From IMG/VR virus record IMGVR_UViG_3300027491_000022, positions 1-21,354 of that record: DNA of 21,354 bases; one strand, given 5' to 3'. The translations under genes and the position numbers were made by a program. Within the stretch, counting starts at the first letter, position 1, and every line of letters begins with the position of its first letter. Origin of the DNA: a virus. A model generated the notes under the pieces. The model was not told where the DNA came from and did no database searches. It saw only the letters and a program-made list of their open reading frames with translations. This document shows, in pieces, positions 21,287 to 21,354 of the stretch.

Positions 21287-21354
21287 TTAAGTATTAGAAT
21301 TAGCTTTATTTGATTCATTCATTTTTTTTTGAATTCTTATGTCTGCTTGCAAAA
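21287..21354 (-). CDS. Possible C-terminal end of a leftward gene cut by the window edge
   Basis: The frame is open from the right edge to tandem stops TAA TAG (21289 to 21284). It encodes a polar tail, QADIRIQKKMNESNKANSNT. The N-terminus lies outside the window. No function can be assigned, and the stretch is short enough to be open by chance. Confidence 0.35.
   Translation of the reverse strand, partial: LQADIRIQKKMNESNKANSNT

Noticed and set aside
1-21354. tRNA genes
   Set aside because: No cloverleaf-like segment with a T-loop was seen by eye. A covariance search would be decisive.

Overview
The window is AT-rich phage DNA (or prophage DNA still organised like a phage). It appears to come from a short-tailed podovirus of a Gram-negative host. 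Virion genes follow the T7 order: portal, scaffold, capsid, tail tubes A and B, then three internal ejection proteins. The early genes instead follow a lambda plan: exonuclease and annealing protein leftward, a Cro-like regulator and O/P-type replication genes rightward. No phage RNA polymerase, DNA polymerase, integrase, large terminase or tRNA is visible, so transcription and replication probably depend on host enzymes. The host cannot be named from the sequence.

Layout. 1-12518 is one leftward late operon, starting at a small-terminase-like gene and running off the left edge inside the large ejection protein. Genes are packed, and several overlap by a few bases. 12571-13038 is a lone rightward gene with a lysozyme/transglycosylase-type motif. 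13010-13207 may encode a small cysteine-rich protein. 13208-13550 has no convincing gene. It is unusually GC-rich, with a G-quadruplex motif and a 40-bp alternating purine-pyrimidine tract, and ends at a consensus sigma70 promoter. 13615-14383 holds very small rightward early genes, one of which looks frameshifted. 14395-17380 is a leftward, translationally coupled operon: RecE-like nuclease, two small proteins, a probable annealing protein, a 101-residue protein and thymidine kinase. 17481-19980 is the divergent rightward operon: Cro-like regulator, three small proteins, O-like initiator and lambda-P-like helicase loader. 20049-21019 is a leftward operon (83-residue protein, HTH regulator, SSB) with its own promoter. 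A partial leftward gene may enter at the right edge.

How it fits together. The O-like protein probably binds 18-bp iterons inside its own gene, next to an AT-rich melting region, and the P-like protein would bring host DnaB there. The nuclease, annealing protein and SSB form a recombination set, and thymidine kinase supplies dTMP. A 27-bp palindrome occurs only twice, at 14064-14090 and 21143-21169. The second copy overlaps a promoter-like sequence, so it is a good operator candidate. The most unusual features are the lambda-like control region without a cI gene between its arms, the shared palindrome, the structured 13.3-13.6 kb island and a repeated leader sequence before early genes.
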